The translations under genes were made by a program, and so were the position numbers. A stretch of 31,961 nucleotides of DNA from CAZBSE01 sp964494385 (GTDB lineage: Bacteria > Actinomycetota > Humimicrobiia > Humimicrobiales > Humimicrobiaceae), in NCBI GenBank assembly GCA_964494385.1, contig CAZBSE010000020.1:1-31961 (forward strand). The letters run 5' to 3'. How positions within the stretch are numbered: position 1 is the first letter of the stretch; each line of letters opens with the position of its first letter. A model generated the notes under the pieces. The model saw only the letters and a program-made list of their open reading frames with translations, ran no database searches and was not told the DNA's origin. Positions 14,882 through 23,356 of this stretch are shown piece after piece.

Positions 14882-16558
14882 GTGAAAATACAAATAAAAA
14901 GAGCTTTAATCAGTGTTTCCGATAAGGAGGGTATCGTAAGCTTTGCAGAGACTTTACAGAAGATAGGAGCGGAAATTATTTCAACAGGAGGGACCTATAA
15001 AAAATTGGAAGAGGCAGGTATAGCAGTAAAGAAAGTGGAAAAGGTTACAGGTTTCCCTGAAATGTTAAACGGCAGGGTAAAGACTCTTCATCCATATATA
15101 CACGGAGGGATATTGGCTGACCGGGGCAATGAAAACCACATGAATGAAATTTCAAATTCAAAAATAAAATTAATAGATATGGTAGTGGTAAATTTATATC
15201 CATTTAAGGAAACAATATCAAAAGAAAATGTTACACTGGAACAGGCAATTGAGAATATAGATATCGGCGGACCTACTATGATCAGGAGTGCTGCCAAAAA
15301 TTATAAAGGAGTGGCAGTAGTAGTTGACCCCGATGATTATAAGAAGATACAGAAAGAACTTCTGGAAAGCGGGGGATATATCAGTCCCGGGACCCTTTTT
15401 AGATTAAGCGTTAAGGCTTTCCAGCATACCTGCGAGTATGACAGCGTAATTTTTAATTACCTTAAAAATAAAGCAGTAGATTTTGGCAACTCGGATATAT
15501 CTGTAAGAAACTATCTGGATGTAGAATGTAACGGCGGTGAAAAAGATACGGCAGCCAGCTTCAGGGACAGCAGCGGAAATTTTAACAGCAGCATTGGCTT
15601 AAATCTCGAAAAAATCCAGAGCCTCAGATATGGTGAGAACCCACATCAGAAAGCTTCCTATTATAAATATGCCGACAGCGGAAGAGACAGCTTTACAGGT
15701 GCCCATCAAATCCAGGGAAAAGAATTATCCTATAATAATATCATGGACAGCAATGCCGCTTTTGGGATTGTAAAGGAATTCGATGCTCCCTGTGTAGCAG
15801 TAATAAAGCACAATAATCCATGCGGTGCAGCTACGGCAGAATCGATTGGAGAAGCTTATAAGAAAGCATACCAGTGCGATCCGGCTTCAGCCTTTGGCAG
15901 TGTTGTCGCCAGTAATATGAAATGGACGGCAGAGGCTTCCAGATTCATGCTGGATAAATATGTTGAAGTGCTTATAGCTCCATATTTTGATGATGAAGCC
16001 CTTAAAATCCTGTCAGAACGAGAGAACTTAAGAATTTTAAAAATAAATTTTGATCTGGACGCCTATATTAATTATATAAATTCAGATAAATTCAAACTGG
16101 AAAATGTGGATATTAAAAGTGTAGATGGCGGCCTGCTTCTGCAGGATCTGGATGAAGGCACAGACAGCAGGGATAACATGGAAGTGGTGACCGCTGTCAA
16201 GCCAAGCCCCGAACAATGGAACAGCCTTTTATTTGGATGGCATATTGTAAAGAGCGTCAAATCCAATGCAATAGTACTTTCTGTCGGTAATAGAACGGTG
16301 GGTATAGGGGCCGGTCAGATGAGCAGGATTGATGCCGCAGAAATAGCCATTAAAAAATCAGATGGGAAATGCAGGGGTTCGGTAATGGCTTCTGATGCTT
16401 TTTTCCCCTTCGGAGATGTGGCCGAACTTGCTGCTAAAAATGGGATTACAGCGATAATACAGCCTGGTGGATCAATCAGGGATAAGGAAGTTATAGAAAG
16501 TTGTAATAAAAATAAAATACCAATGGTATTTACAGGAAAAAGGCATTTCAGGCATTAA
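14882..16558 (+). CDS. purH: Bifunctional AICAR transformylase / IMP cyclohydrolase
   Basis: The GTG start has GGGAG upstream. The N-terminal MGS-like cyclohydrolase part shows RALISVSDKEGIVSFA, STGGTYKKLEEAG, VTGFPEMLNGRVKTLHP and NLYPF. The transformylase part shows RYGENPHQKA, KHNNPCGAA (catalytic Lys-His) and SDAFFPFGD near the end. At 558 aa it is some 40 residues longer than usual; the excess appears to lie partly in the interdomain stretch before RYGENPHQ. It performs the last two steps to IMP and ends the purine gene run. Confidence 0.96.
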   Translation: MKIQIKRALISVSDKEGIVSFAETLQKIGAEIISTGGTYKKLEEAGIAVKKVEKVTGFPEMLNGRVKTLHPYIHGGILADRGNENHMNEISNSKIKLIDMVVVNLYPFKETISKENVTLEQAIENIDIGGPTMIRSAAKNYKGVAVVVDPDDYKKIQKELLESGGYISPGTLFRLSVKAFQHTCEYDSVIFNYLKNKAVDFGNSDISVRNYLDVECNGGEKDTAASFRDSSGNFNSSIGLNLEKIQSLRYGENPHQKASYYKYADSGRDSFTGAHQIQGKELSYNNIMDSNAAFGIVKEFDAPCVAVIKHNNPCGAATAESIGEAYKKAYQCDPASAFGSVVASNMKWTAEASRFMLDKYVEVLIAPYFDDEALKILSERENLRILKINFDLDAYINYINSDKFKLENVDIKSVDGGLLLQDLDEGTDSRDNMEVVTAVKPSPEQWNSLLFGWHIVKSVKSNAIVLSVGNRTVGIGAGQMSRIDAAEIAIKKSDGKCRGSVMASDAFFPFGDVAELAAKNGITAIIQPGGSIRDKEVIESCNKNKIPMVFTGKRHFRH

Positions 16559-16620
16559 GAGACGAATTTATTTACTTAATCGAACAATATAGGATTATGA
16601 TCTAATGGTATTAACTCTGT

Positions 16621-16655
16621 ATTTGGGTAGAATTTTTAAATAAAATACCTCAAAT
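16621..16655 (+). terminator. Possible weak terminator after purH
   Basis: ATTTGGGTA and TACCTCAAAT pair with one bulged base, with an inner ATTTT/AAAAT helix. The following DNA is T-rich (ATATTTTCTC) but lacks a clean T-run. It sits between purH and the exporter promoter. Confidence 0.35.
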
Positions 16656-16667
16656 CGATATTTTCTC

Positions 16668-16696
16668 TTGACTGCATTAACGGAATAATATATTAT
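16668..16696 (+). promoter_or_regulatory. Promoter of the ABC exporter operon
   Basis: TTGACT (16668-16673) and TATTAT (16691-16696) are 17 bp apart. The predicted start, near 16703, falls on the first base of the operator-like repeat. Ribosome binding site AAAGGAGG follows before ATG 16740. Confidence 0.75.
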
Positions 16697-16702
16697 CAAT
16701 AA

Positions 16703-16720
16703 ACTGACCGTATGGTCAGT
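16703..16720. promoter_or_regulatory. TetR-type operator
   Basis: ACTGACC and GGTCAGT are perfect 7-bp inverted arms around GTAT, placed right at the predicted transcription start. TGACC...GGTCA-like repeats are typical targets of TetR-family repressors. A TetR gene closes this same operon (18484), so autoregulation together with the exporter is likely. Confidence 0.75.
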
Positions 16721-16739
16721 ATTAAGAAAAGGAGGTCTT

Positions 16740-17630
16740 ATGGATGTAGTTGAAATAAAAAATCTTACAAAATATTATGGTAAATCCAGAGGAATAATTG
16801 ATGTAAACCTTAAAATTGAAAGCGGAGAGATTTTTGGATTTATTGGCCCTAATGGTGCGGGTAAAACAACGACTATAAGAACTCTGCTGGACTTTATACA
16901 TCCTACCGGAGGAAGCGCAAAAATATTCGGCATGGATTGCAGAACCCAGTCTACCAAAATAAAAAATACATTGGGTTATTTGCCTGCAGAGGTTAATTAT
17001 TACCAGGATTTAAGGGTAAGAGACCTTCTGGATTATGCTGCCAGACTGTATCATAAAGACTGTAGGGAAAAGGTAGAAGAACTGGTTGAAATACTGGAAC
17101 TGGAGAAGAATGCAAAAATAAGCTCACTTTCTTCAGGAAATAAAAAGAAGATAACAATTATACAGGCAATGATGCACAAGCCTAAACTTTTAATAATGGA
17201 TGAGCCTACAAGCGGGCTGGACCCTTTAGTACAGAGTGAATTTTTTAAGATATTAAAAGAAGAAAACAAAAAAGGGGTAACCATATTTTTCTCCTCTCAT
17301 GTGCTCAGCGATGTTCAAAAAATCTGTAATAGAGTGGCTATTATTAAAGAAGGGCGCATAGTTGATATTGAAAAGATTGATAAGTTCAAAAAGGGTAAGT
17401 ATAAAAGGATCAGGATTACCCTTGCTGATAAAGTTACAGAAGATAATCAGATAAATATTGCCGGCATGAAAGATATAAAAGTGAAAGGCAACCTGATGGA
17501 ATTCATTTATTTTGGTGATATCGGAAGAATAACACAGGAGCTTGCTAATAGAAAAGTCAATGACCTGTGGATCGGGGAACCTACTCTGGAAGAGATATTT
17601 ATGCATTATTACAGGAAGGAGGATAAATAA
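16740..17630 (+). CDS. ABC transporter ATP-binding protein
   Basis: The 296-aa protein has Walker A GPNGAGKT (36-43), signature LSSGNKKK, Walker B LLIMDEPTSGLDPL and the switch His in SSHVLSD. It belongs to the drug/antibiotic or ABC-2 export class (CcmA/NatA-like). The C-terminal 80 residues are the usual accessory domain. SD AAAGGAGG is 7 nt before ATG. It pairs with the permease starting 1 bp after its stop, and both are under the TetR operator. The cargo cannot be read from sequence. Confidence 0.93.
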   Translation: MDVVEIKNLTKYYGKSRGIIDVNLKIESGEIFGFIGPNGAGKTTTIRTLLDFIHPTGGSAKIFGMDCRTQSTKIKNTLGYLPAEVNYYQDLRVRDLLDYAARLYHKDCREKVEELVEILELEKNAKISSLSSGNKKKITIIQAMMHKPKLLIMDEPTSGLDPLVQSEFFKILKEENKKGVTIFFSSHVLSDVQKICNRVAIIKEGRIVDIEKIDKFKKGKYKRIRITLADKVTEDNQINIAGMKDIKVKGNLMEFIYFGDIGRITQELANRKVNDLWIGEPTLEEIFMHYYRKEDK

Positions 17631-17631
17631 T

Positions 17632-18432
17632 ATGCCAATTTATCTAAGGGAAATTTCAAGCAATAAGAAATCTTTTTTTATCTGGCTTACTGTCCTTATT
17701 GCGTTAAATCTGACAGTTTTTTCAGTTTATCCTTCAGTTGCCAGTCAGGCTGAAAATATTGAACTGTTGATGAAAAGTTACCCTGAGACTTTCATTAAGG
17801 TATTTGGGGTAGATAGACTGGATTTAACCAAAATCCTTCATTTTTTTGGGATGGAAGTTTTTTTATTTATTACTCTGCTGGGCAGTATTTATTCAATGAT
17901 CCTGGGTTCCGGTATAATCTCAAAAGAAGAAGATGATAAAACCATAGAATTTCTTCTGGCAAAACCGGCATCCAGAGGGAAAGTTATCACTTCAAAGGCA
18001 CTATCCGTATTATCTTATATATTGTTTTTTAATATTGGTTTATTTGCTGCAGATTTGGGATTAATGGAGGCATTCAAATCAAACGAGTTCAATATGAAAA
18101 TATATTTATTGCTTTCTCTGGGTGCCTTTCTGATGCATCTGACATTTGCTGCAGCAGGTCTTCTTATTTCCGTGTTTATTACCAGAGCCAGGGCGTTAAT
18201 GTCAGTATCGCTTGGTGTGGTTATAGGAACGTACTTTTTAGGGATAATATCATCGCTTTCGGACAGATTTGATATTCTCAAATACATTTCACCTTTTGAG
18301 TATGTAAACGCCGCTGATATAATAAACAGTGCCGGGATTGACTATAAATATATAATTATAATGATTTCAATTATCTGTCTGTCGGTAGCCGGCACCTATA
18401 TTTTTTACCGCAAAAAGGATATACGTAATTAA
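17632..18432 (+). CDS. ABC-2 type permease
   Basis: I place the start at ATG 17632 (266 aa), just after the ATPase stop and after AAGGAGGA; the frame is open upstream only within the ATPase gene. Six hydrophobic segments are visible, near residues 18-36, 77-98, 125-145, 160-185, 192-215 and 240-258. A SKEEDDKTIEFLLAKPASR loop between helices 2 and 3 is typical of the ABC-2 family (NatB/BcrB-like), where this cytoplasmic helix contacts the ATPase. It forms an exporter with the preceding gene. Confidence 0.88.
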   Translation: MPIYLREISSNKKSFFIWLTVLIALNLTVFSVYPSVASQAENIELLMKSYPETFIKVFGVDRLDLTKILHFFGMEVFLFITLLGSIYSMILGSGIISKEEDDKTIEFLLAKPASRGKVITSKALSVLSYILFFNIGLFAADLGLMEAFKSNEFNMKIYLLLSLGAFLMHLTFAAAGLLISVFITRARALMSVSLGVVIGTYFLGIISSLSDRFDILKYISPFEYVNAADIINSAGIDYKYIIIMISIICLSVAGTYIFYRKKDIRN

Positions 18433-18483
18433 TGATTACGAAATGTAAAAAAGTATGCCTCAGGCAAATGGTGGAATTGAATT

Positions 18484-19110
18484 TTGTATAGGAATTTTGA
18501 AAAAATAACACAGGATAAAAAAGACAGAATTATCAGTGCCTGCTTGAAAGAATTTGCAAAAGGGTACCAGCAGGCTTCAACCAATGCTATTGTAAGGAAA
18601 GCCGGAATACCCAAGGGAACACTTTTTTATTTTTTTGGAAACAAGAAACAATTATATTTATATATCCTGGATTATACCATAAATAAATTTCTGAGCAGAT
18701 TTAAGAGGGAAAGTATTAGTTTATCTTCCGATATTTTTGAAAGGCTTGAGCAAAGGGGACTGTTAAAATTAAAAATAGCCATGGAAGAACCGCTGTTATA
18801 TGAGATTATCTATAAATCAGTTGTAGACGTACCTGGCTATCTTAAAGGCGAGGTGTATAAAAATTATTTAAAATTTGCTGCTGAAAGTGAGTCAAGCCTA
18901 TACAGAGGTATTGACGTTTCAAGGTTCAGAGAAGGCATGGATATTAAAAGAGCAGTAGAAGTTATAACCATGTTTCTTGAAGGTTATTTAAACAGACACA
19001 TGGATGTGTTAAAGAAATGTACTGCATCGGAATCGATTAAATTGTATAAGAAAATCAGTAGTGAGGTAAAAAAATATTTTGAAATAATTAAAGAGGGAAT
19101 TTATAAGTAA
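18484..19110 (+). CDS. TetR/AcrR family transcriptional regulator
   Basis: The TTG start (18484) is forced by an in-frame TGA at 18478; GGTGGA lies about 8 nt upstream. The 208-aa product has the TetR DNA-binding domain in its first 60 residues: DRIISACLKEFAKGYQQASTNAIVRKAGIPKGTLFYFFGNKKQLY. The rest is a helical ligand-binding domain. Being the last gene of the exporter operon, it probably represses the operator at 16703-16720 and is released by the exported compound. Confidence 0.92.
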   Translation: MYRNFEKITQDKKDRIISACLKEFAKGYQQASTNAIVRKAGIPKGTLFYFFGNKKQLYLYILDYTINKFLSRFKRESISLSSDIFERLEQRGLLKLKIAMEEPLLYEIIYKSVVDVPGYLKGEVYKNYLKFAAESESSLYRGIDVSRFREGMDIKRAVEVITMFLEGYLNRHMDVLKKCTASESIKLYKKISSEVKKYFEIIKEGIYK

Positions 19111-19144
19111 CTAAATCATACCCGGATTACCATGATTGGGGATT

Positions 19145-19180
19145 AAGCCCTCCTTAAAAAATACTTTAAGGAGGGCTTTT
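19145..19180 (+). terminator. Intrinsic terminator between tetR and lon
   Basis: AAGCCCTCCTTAAA (19145-19158) pairs perfectly with TTTAAGGAGGGCTT (19165-19178), followed by T residues. It ends the exporter operon and lies 10 bp from the end of convergent lon, so it may serve both. Confidence 0.9.
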
Positions 19181-19189
19181 TATGGTAAC

Positions 19190-21643
19190 TTACTGTATGG
19201 TAGGGCTAAATCTATCGGTTTCCTTTATTTTTAAGTCTTCACCGGATATTTTTACGTTTCTACCGCTGGAGTCGTCTATTTTTTTGGGATATCTTTCCAG
19301 GGTATGTCTGATAACTTCATCTATATTTTCAACAAATTCTAATTTTAATCCCTTAAGTATGTTTTTAGATATCTCATCAAGGTCTTTTTTATTTTTTTCA
19401 GGCAGCACGACTTTTTTAAGACCCGCTCTTTTTGCCGCCAGGAGTTTCTCTTTAAGTCCTCCGATAGGGAGAACCCTGCCTCTTAGAGTTATTTCTCCTG
19501 TCATACCCACATTTCTTATTACCGGTATTCCCGTAAATGCTGACACAAGGGAAGAAGTAATGGCCACCCCTGCAGACGGTCCGTCCTTGGATACGGCCCC
19601 GGCCGGAACGTGGATATGTATATCTGATTTATCAAACAATCTGTCTGCAATTCCAAAATCTTTTGCTTTTGAATGTATGTAACTTATGGCCGCCTTTGCC
19701 GATTCCTGCATTACATCTCCAAGTTTTCCGGTAAGTATTAATTCACCGCTTCCCTTATAATAGGTGGATTCAATAAGCAGTATATCTCCTCCTACCGGTG
19801 TGTAAGCCAGGCCCGTAGCCACACCCACTCTATTTTTATCTTCTATTTCGCTGGGAAGGATTTTTGAAACACCAAGGTAATCTTTTATTTTTGAAGTGGT
19901 TACATCCCTGGAATATTTCTTTCCTTCAACTATTTCCCTTGCGATCTTTTTGCAGATATTTGATATCTCCCGCTCCAGATTCCTGACGCCTGCTTCTCTG
20001 GTATATTCCTCTATTATCAAAGAGATGGCATCACTTTTAAATACGATGTTATATTTTTCCACTCCCTGCTCTTTCAATTGCTTGGGGATCAGAAACTTTT
20101 CGGCTATATGAGTTTTTTCCTCAGAGCTGTAACCGGGTATTTCAATTATTTCCATCCTGTCTCTTAAAGCCGGGTGTATGGTATCCAGTATATTTGCAGT
20201 GGTTATAAACATTACATTGGAAAGATCAAATGGTACTTCAAGATAATGGTCCCTGAACGAATTATTTTGTTCCGGATCAAGCACTTCAAGCAGTGCGGAT
20301 GAAGGATCTCCCCTGTAATCCATACCGACCTTGTCAACCTCATCCAGCATGAAAACCGGATTGTTGGTTCCAACCTGTGTTAGACCCTGTATGATTCTGC
20401 CGGGAAGTGCCCCTACATATGTTCTGCGATGACCCCTGATTTCGGCTTCGTCTCTTATTCCGCCGATGGACATCCTTATGAATTTTCTTCCCAGGGATTT
20501 GGCTATTGACTGTCCCAGAGAAGTTTTACCCACTCCCGGAGGTCCTACAAAACAAAGTATTGGGCCTTTGGTTGTTTTACCCTTTAATTTTCTGACTGCC
20601 AGGTAATCCAGTATATGAGTTTTGACCTTTTCCAGATCGTAATGGTCGCCATCCAATACTTTCTTTGCTTTTTTCAGATCCAGCACATCTTTGGTTTTTT
20701 CTGACCAGGGAACATCAAGCATCCATTCAACATAAGTTCTTACATAAGAATGTTCAGGAGACATACTGGGAATATTCTCCATTCTTTTTATTTCTTTTAG
20801 TACTTTTTTACTGGCCTCTTTGGGCATTTTTTTCTTTAACAGCTTTTTCTCCAGATCTGTGGTCAGAGCAATTGACTCATCGGATTCACCCAGTTCGTTT
20901 TTAATAGCTTTAAGCTGCTGACGCAGATAATATTCTCTCTGTGTCTTACCAACTTCCTTTTGAACCTTATCTCTTATCTGGGACTGAACTTCAAATTTCT
21001 TGAGCTCTTCACTCAGGTATTCCGTTAATTTCTTTAACCTTAATTTCAGATTGCTTTCTTCCAGGATTCTCTGTTTTTGTATGGTATTTGAAAGCAGGTA
21101 GGAGGCAAATAAATCAGTCTGAATTTCCGGCCTGGATATGTTGGTTGCTGCTACTACAAATGCCGTCGGCAGGGGAATACCCAGCTGAATGAACTTTTCA
21201 ACCTGCATCCTCATAGTGGTATTTAAATTTTCAGTTTCCTGGTCCTCTTCATAAGGTATATCTTCGAGAACTTCGGTTATTACTCTGAAATAAGGTTCGG
21301 TTTGAGTAAAATGTTTTATTCTTACACGGGTAATACCTTCCACAATACATTTGATTTCATTTTCCGCCACATTAGTTACCTGTTTGATGGCACATGCAGT
21401 TCCGATATCATATAAGTCAGTTTTATCTACCCTCTCTTTATTCTCTTCCTTTTGTGCCACAACAACTATTATTTTATGTTCTTTTGATGCCGTTTTCACA
21501 GCTTCCAGAGATTTTTTTCTGCCCACAATCAGCGGTGTGGCAAGGAAAGGAAACACAACACTGTTTTTAAGGGACAGGAGAGGAAGCTCCTTTGGTATGT
21601 TTATTTTATCCGCATTACTATTAAATTTTTTTTCTTCCGCCAT
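19190..21643 (-). CDS. lon: ATP-dependent protease Lon
   Basis: The 817-aa protein starts at an ATG with AGGAGATG upstream. The N-terminal LAN domain begins LPLLSLKNSVVFPF. The AAA+ module has Walker A GPPGVGKTS (Lys373), Walker B VFMLDEVDKVG and sensor residues in FITTANILDTIHPALRDRMEII. The protease domain has KDGPSAG with catalytic Ser690 and a following Lys in the GGLKEKLLAAKRAG region. This is the soluble LonA type; no membrane insert is present. It degrades misfolded and regulatory proteins. Two inverted repeats upstream may control it. Confidence 0.97.
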   Translation of the reverse strand: MAEEKKFNSNADKINIPKELPLLSLKNSVVFPFLATPLIVGRKKSLEAVKTASKEHKIIVVVAQKEENKERVDKTDLYDIGTACAIKQVTNVAENEIKCIVEGITRVRIKHFTQTEPYFRVITEVLEDIPYEEDQETENLNTTMRMQVEKFIQLGIPLPTAFVVAATNISRPEIQTDLFASYLLSNTIQKQRILEESNLKLRLKKLTEYLSEELKKFEVQSQIRDKVQKEVGKTQREYYLRQQLKAIKNELGESDESIALTTDLEKKLLKKKMPKEASKKVLKEIKRMENIPSMSPEHSYVRTYVEWMLDVPWSEKTKDVLDLKKAKKVLDGDHYDLEKVKTHILDYLAVRKLKGKTTKGPILCFVGPPGVGKTSLGQSIAKSLGRKFIRMSIGGIRDEAEIRGHRRTYVGALPGRIIQGLTQVGTNNPVFMLDEVDKVGMDYRGDPSSALLEVLDPEQNNSFRDHYLEVPFDLSNVMFITTANILDTIHPALRDRMEIIEIPGYSSEEKTHIAEKFLIPKQLKEQGVEKYNIVFKSDAISLIIEEYTREAGVRNLEREISNICKKIAREIVEGKKYSRDVTTSKIKDYLGVSKILPSEIEDKNRVGVATGLAYTPVGGDILLIESTYYKGSGELILTGKLGDVMQESAKAAISYIHSKAKDFGIADRLFDKSDIHIHVPAGAVSKDGPSAGVAITSSLVSAFTGIPVIRNVGMTGEITLRGRVLPIGGLKEKLLAAKRAGLKKVVLPEKNKKDLDEISKNILKGLKLEFVENIDEVIRHTLERYPKKIDDSSGRNVKISGEDLKIKETDRFSPTIQ

Positions 21644-21719
21644 TATATTTTCATCTCCTATTTTTAATTCTCTTTCTATATTTTACAACAATAAAATTTT
21701 TTTTTTACATTATATTCAA

Positions 21720-21736
21720 AGAGCTGCAGCAGCTCT
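21720..21736. repeat. 17-bp inverted repeat in the lon leader
   Basis: AGAGCTGC and GCAGCTCT are perfect 8-bp arms around a single A, about 75 bp upstream of lon. It would be an operator-like dyad or, in RNA, a tight hairpin without a T-run on the lon strand. Confidence 0.55.
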
Positions 21737-21818
21737 ATTCGAACACTTATTTTATAAAAAATATTTTATCGCTTTAATTATAACAATAATTACGCAAAAA
21801 TGCTAAAATTATTTTCGC

Positions 21819-21852
21819 ATTATAGTAAAATTAATTTTCACTTTTAGTGAAA
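21819..21852 (-). promoter_or_regulatory. Candidate lon promoter region with overlapping dyad
   Basis: On the minus strand TATAAT (rc of 21819-21824) is a perfect -10 without a good -35. A perfect dyad TTTCACT-TTT-AGTGAAA at 21836-21852 covers the -35 position, as an operator for a repressor or activator would. It does not match CIRCE, CtsR or HspR sites as I recall them. A second TATAAT (rc of 21777-21782) lies closer to the gene. Confidence 0.45.
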
Positions 21853-22001
21853 TACTATTGCCATAGTTTACAGCTATATATACCTAAAGTCAATATTTAA
21901 AAAATAAATATAAAGAAATGTAAAGCAATCAATAGTAAAGCGTACCGGTATTATATTTACCCGGGGAAAGGATGGATTGAGAAAAATATGGGAAGCAGGG
22001 A

Positions 22002-22364
22002 TCAGTAGCCCAACTTTTTAAGCTTTTCTTCACCAAGCCCGAAATAATGCCCTAATTCATGTAAGAGTACTCTTCTTATGTTTTTTTCCAGTTCCTTATC
22101 GTTTCGGCTTATTTTTTCCAGTGATTTTTTATATATGGTTATCTTATCGGGCAGCATGCTTATTGTACCTGGTTTATGGACATAAGGGACTCCTTGATAA
22201 AGGCCAAGAGTATATCCTGTACCAGCACCTTTTTTATTTTCCGGGATCGGACTTATTCTTTCATCTTCAATAACAATACTTAAATTCTTTATTTTCTGTT
22301 TAAACCTATCGGGAAGGTTTTCCAGTGTATTTAAAATTATTGATTCAAATTTCTCTTTTTCCAT
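22002..22364 (-). CDS. Zincin-like metallopeptidase family protein (Zincin_1/DUF1025-like)
   Basis: The 120-aa product ends with RRVLLHELGHYFGLGEEKLKKLGY. His102, Glu103 and His106 form an HExxH zinc site and the downstream Glu pair could supply the third ligand. Small size, an N-terminal half with LENLPDRFKQKIKNLSIVIED and a central LGLYQGVPY match the minimal zincin family (PF06262) as I know it. Function in the cell is unknown; members are cytosolic and short. No clear ribosome binding site precedes the ATG at 22364. Confidence 0.8.
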   Translation of the reverse strand: MEKEKFESIILNTLENLPDRFKQKIKNLSIVIEDERISPIPENKKGAGTGYTLGLYQGVPYVHKPGTISMLPDKITIYKKSLEKISRNDKELEKNIRRVLLHELGHYFGLGEEKLKKLGY

Positions 22365-23349
22365 TTTTTTAAAATTGAAAAGTATTATATTAATATGGAT
22401 TATAAAATATCATAAAAATAATTATATATGAACAGCGGGAAAGATAATTAGCTGTATACGGAATTAATATCAATGCTATTTTATTTGAAAGGTATGCCGG
22501 GTTTATAGGGAAACAGGACGTTTGATAAGTTTTTAAGGTAATGCTGTATCGGGTGATATAATTTTAAGGGGATATATACTGATTTTAAGCAATAAATTTT
22601 TATCGGAATAAATCAGTATCAGCTGGTTGTAAAAAACGTGTTATCCGGTATCAGTTATCTTTTACCATCTTACGGTGGAACTGATGCCGATCCGCCTGAC
22701 CACTAAGAGAAGTTTTCTGATTATTCTTTTTAATTCGTTTCTTTTACTGGAAAAATTTTCTTTCACATTAACCTTGCATTAAATTTCTATAAAAGCTGTC
22801 TTCATGCACCATTCAGGATTTAATTTAAGGTTACGAATTTATTGCAATGTTATTATAAGACCTGGTAATATCTGCTAAAATGCCATATTGGTGTAAAATT
22901 ACTATTTTGTTAGTTTATTATAACATAATGGTATTAAAATTATAATAGGCTTTATTGTTTTAATGAAAAATTTATTTCCTCTAGTTCCTTCAGTTTTATT
23001 AATGTTTTTATGATCCGGGGCCGGTTATATCTCCGAAGAATTATGGTAGATTTCTCCGTTTTTCTCCCAGTTTTTAGTTCTGTATATCCAGTGATTTTCA
23101 TCCAGGAGTCTTTACGGAAGTTTAAGGCAGAGAAGCGGGGGCCGTGTTTGGATTATAATCCACAGCAGGATGTTAAAATAAATTGTCCTGCCGAACTGGG
23201 AAGACAGTGACCCGATAGTTTCCCCACCCCTTTTAAAATCGGATAAAATGCATTAAGGCTATAATGATGATATTGGAAGTATTTAAAAAGATAAAATTTT
23301 TTTTATCTTTTTAATTCACATCATAACAAAATACTAAAATTACATATTG
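22365..23349. other. Gene-poor 985-bp region
   Basis: No frame here has both a ribosome binding site and recognisable protein. A 66-codon frame at 23010-23210 has no SD and no known motif. Local structure exists: a perfect 14-bp palindrome TGGATTATAATCCA (23149-23162), CAGGA/TCCTG arms just after it (23165-23189 region), and an AT hairpin AAAAAGATAAAA/TTTTATCTTTTT (23285-23312). The stretch 23100-23220 is visibly richer in G+C than its surroundings. It may hold a decayed gene or an RNA; I cannot tell which. Confidence 0.5.
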
Positions 23350-23356
23350 TTATGAT
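23320..23356 (-). repeat. Inverted repeat at the 3' end of the radical SAM gene
   Basis: ATCATAACAA (23320-23329) and TTGTTATGAT (23347-23356) are perfect 10-bp arms; the second overlaps the stop codon of the gene at 23350. Together with the AT hairpin at 23285-23312 it may act as a transcript end. Confidence 0.4.

Noticed and set aside
19182..19682. A 166-codon plus-strand frame at the lon 3' end
   Set aside because: It lies antisense to lon, whose frame has clear Lon motifs throughout; a shadow frame.
23010..23210. A 66-codon plus-strand frame in the large gap
   Set aside because: No ribosome binding site and no recognisable motif; not strong enough to call a gene.
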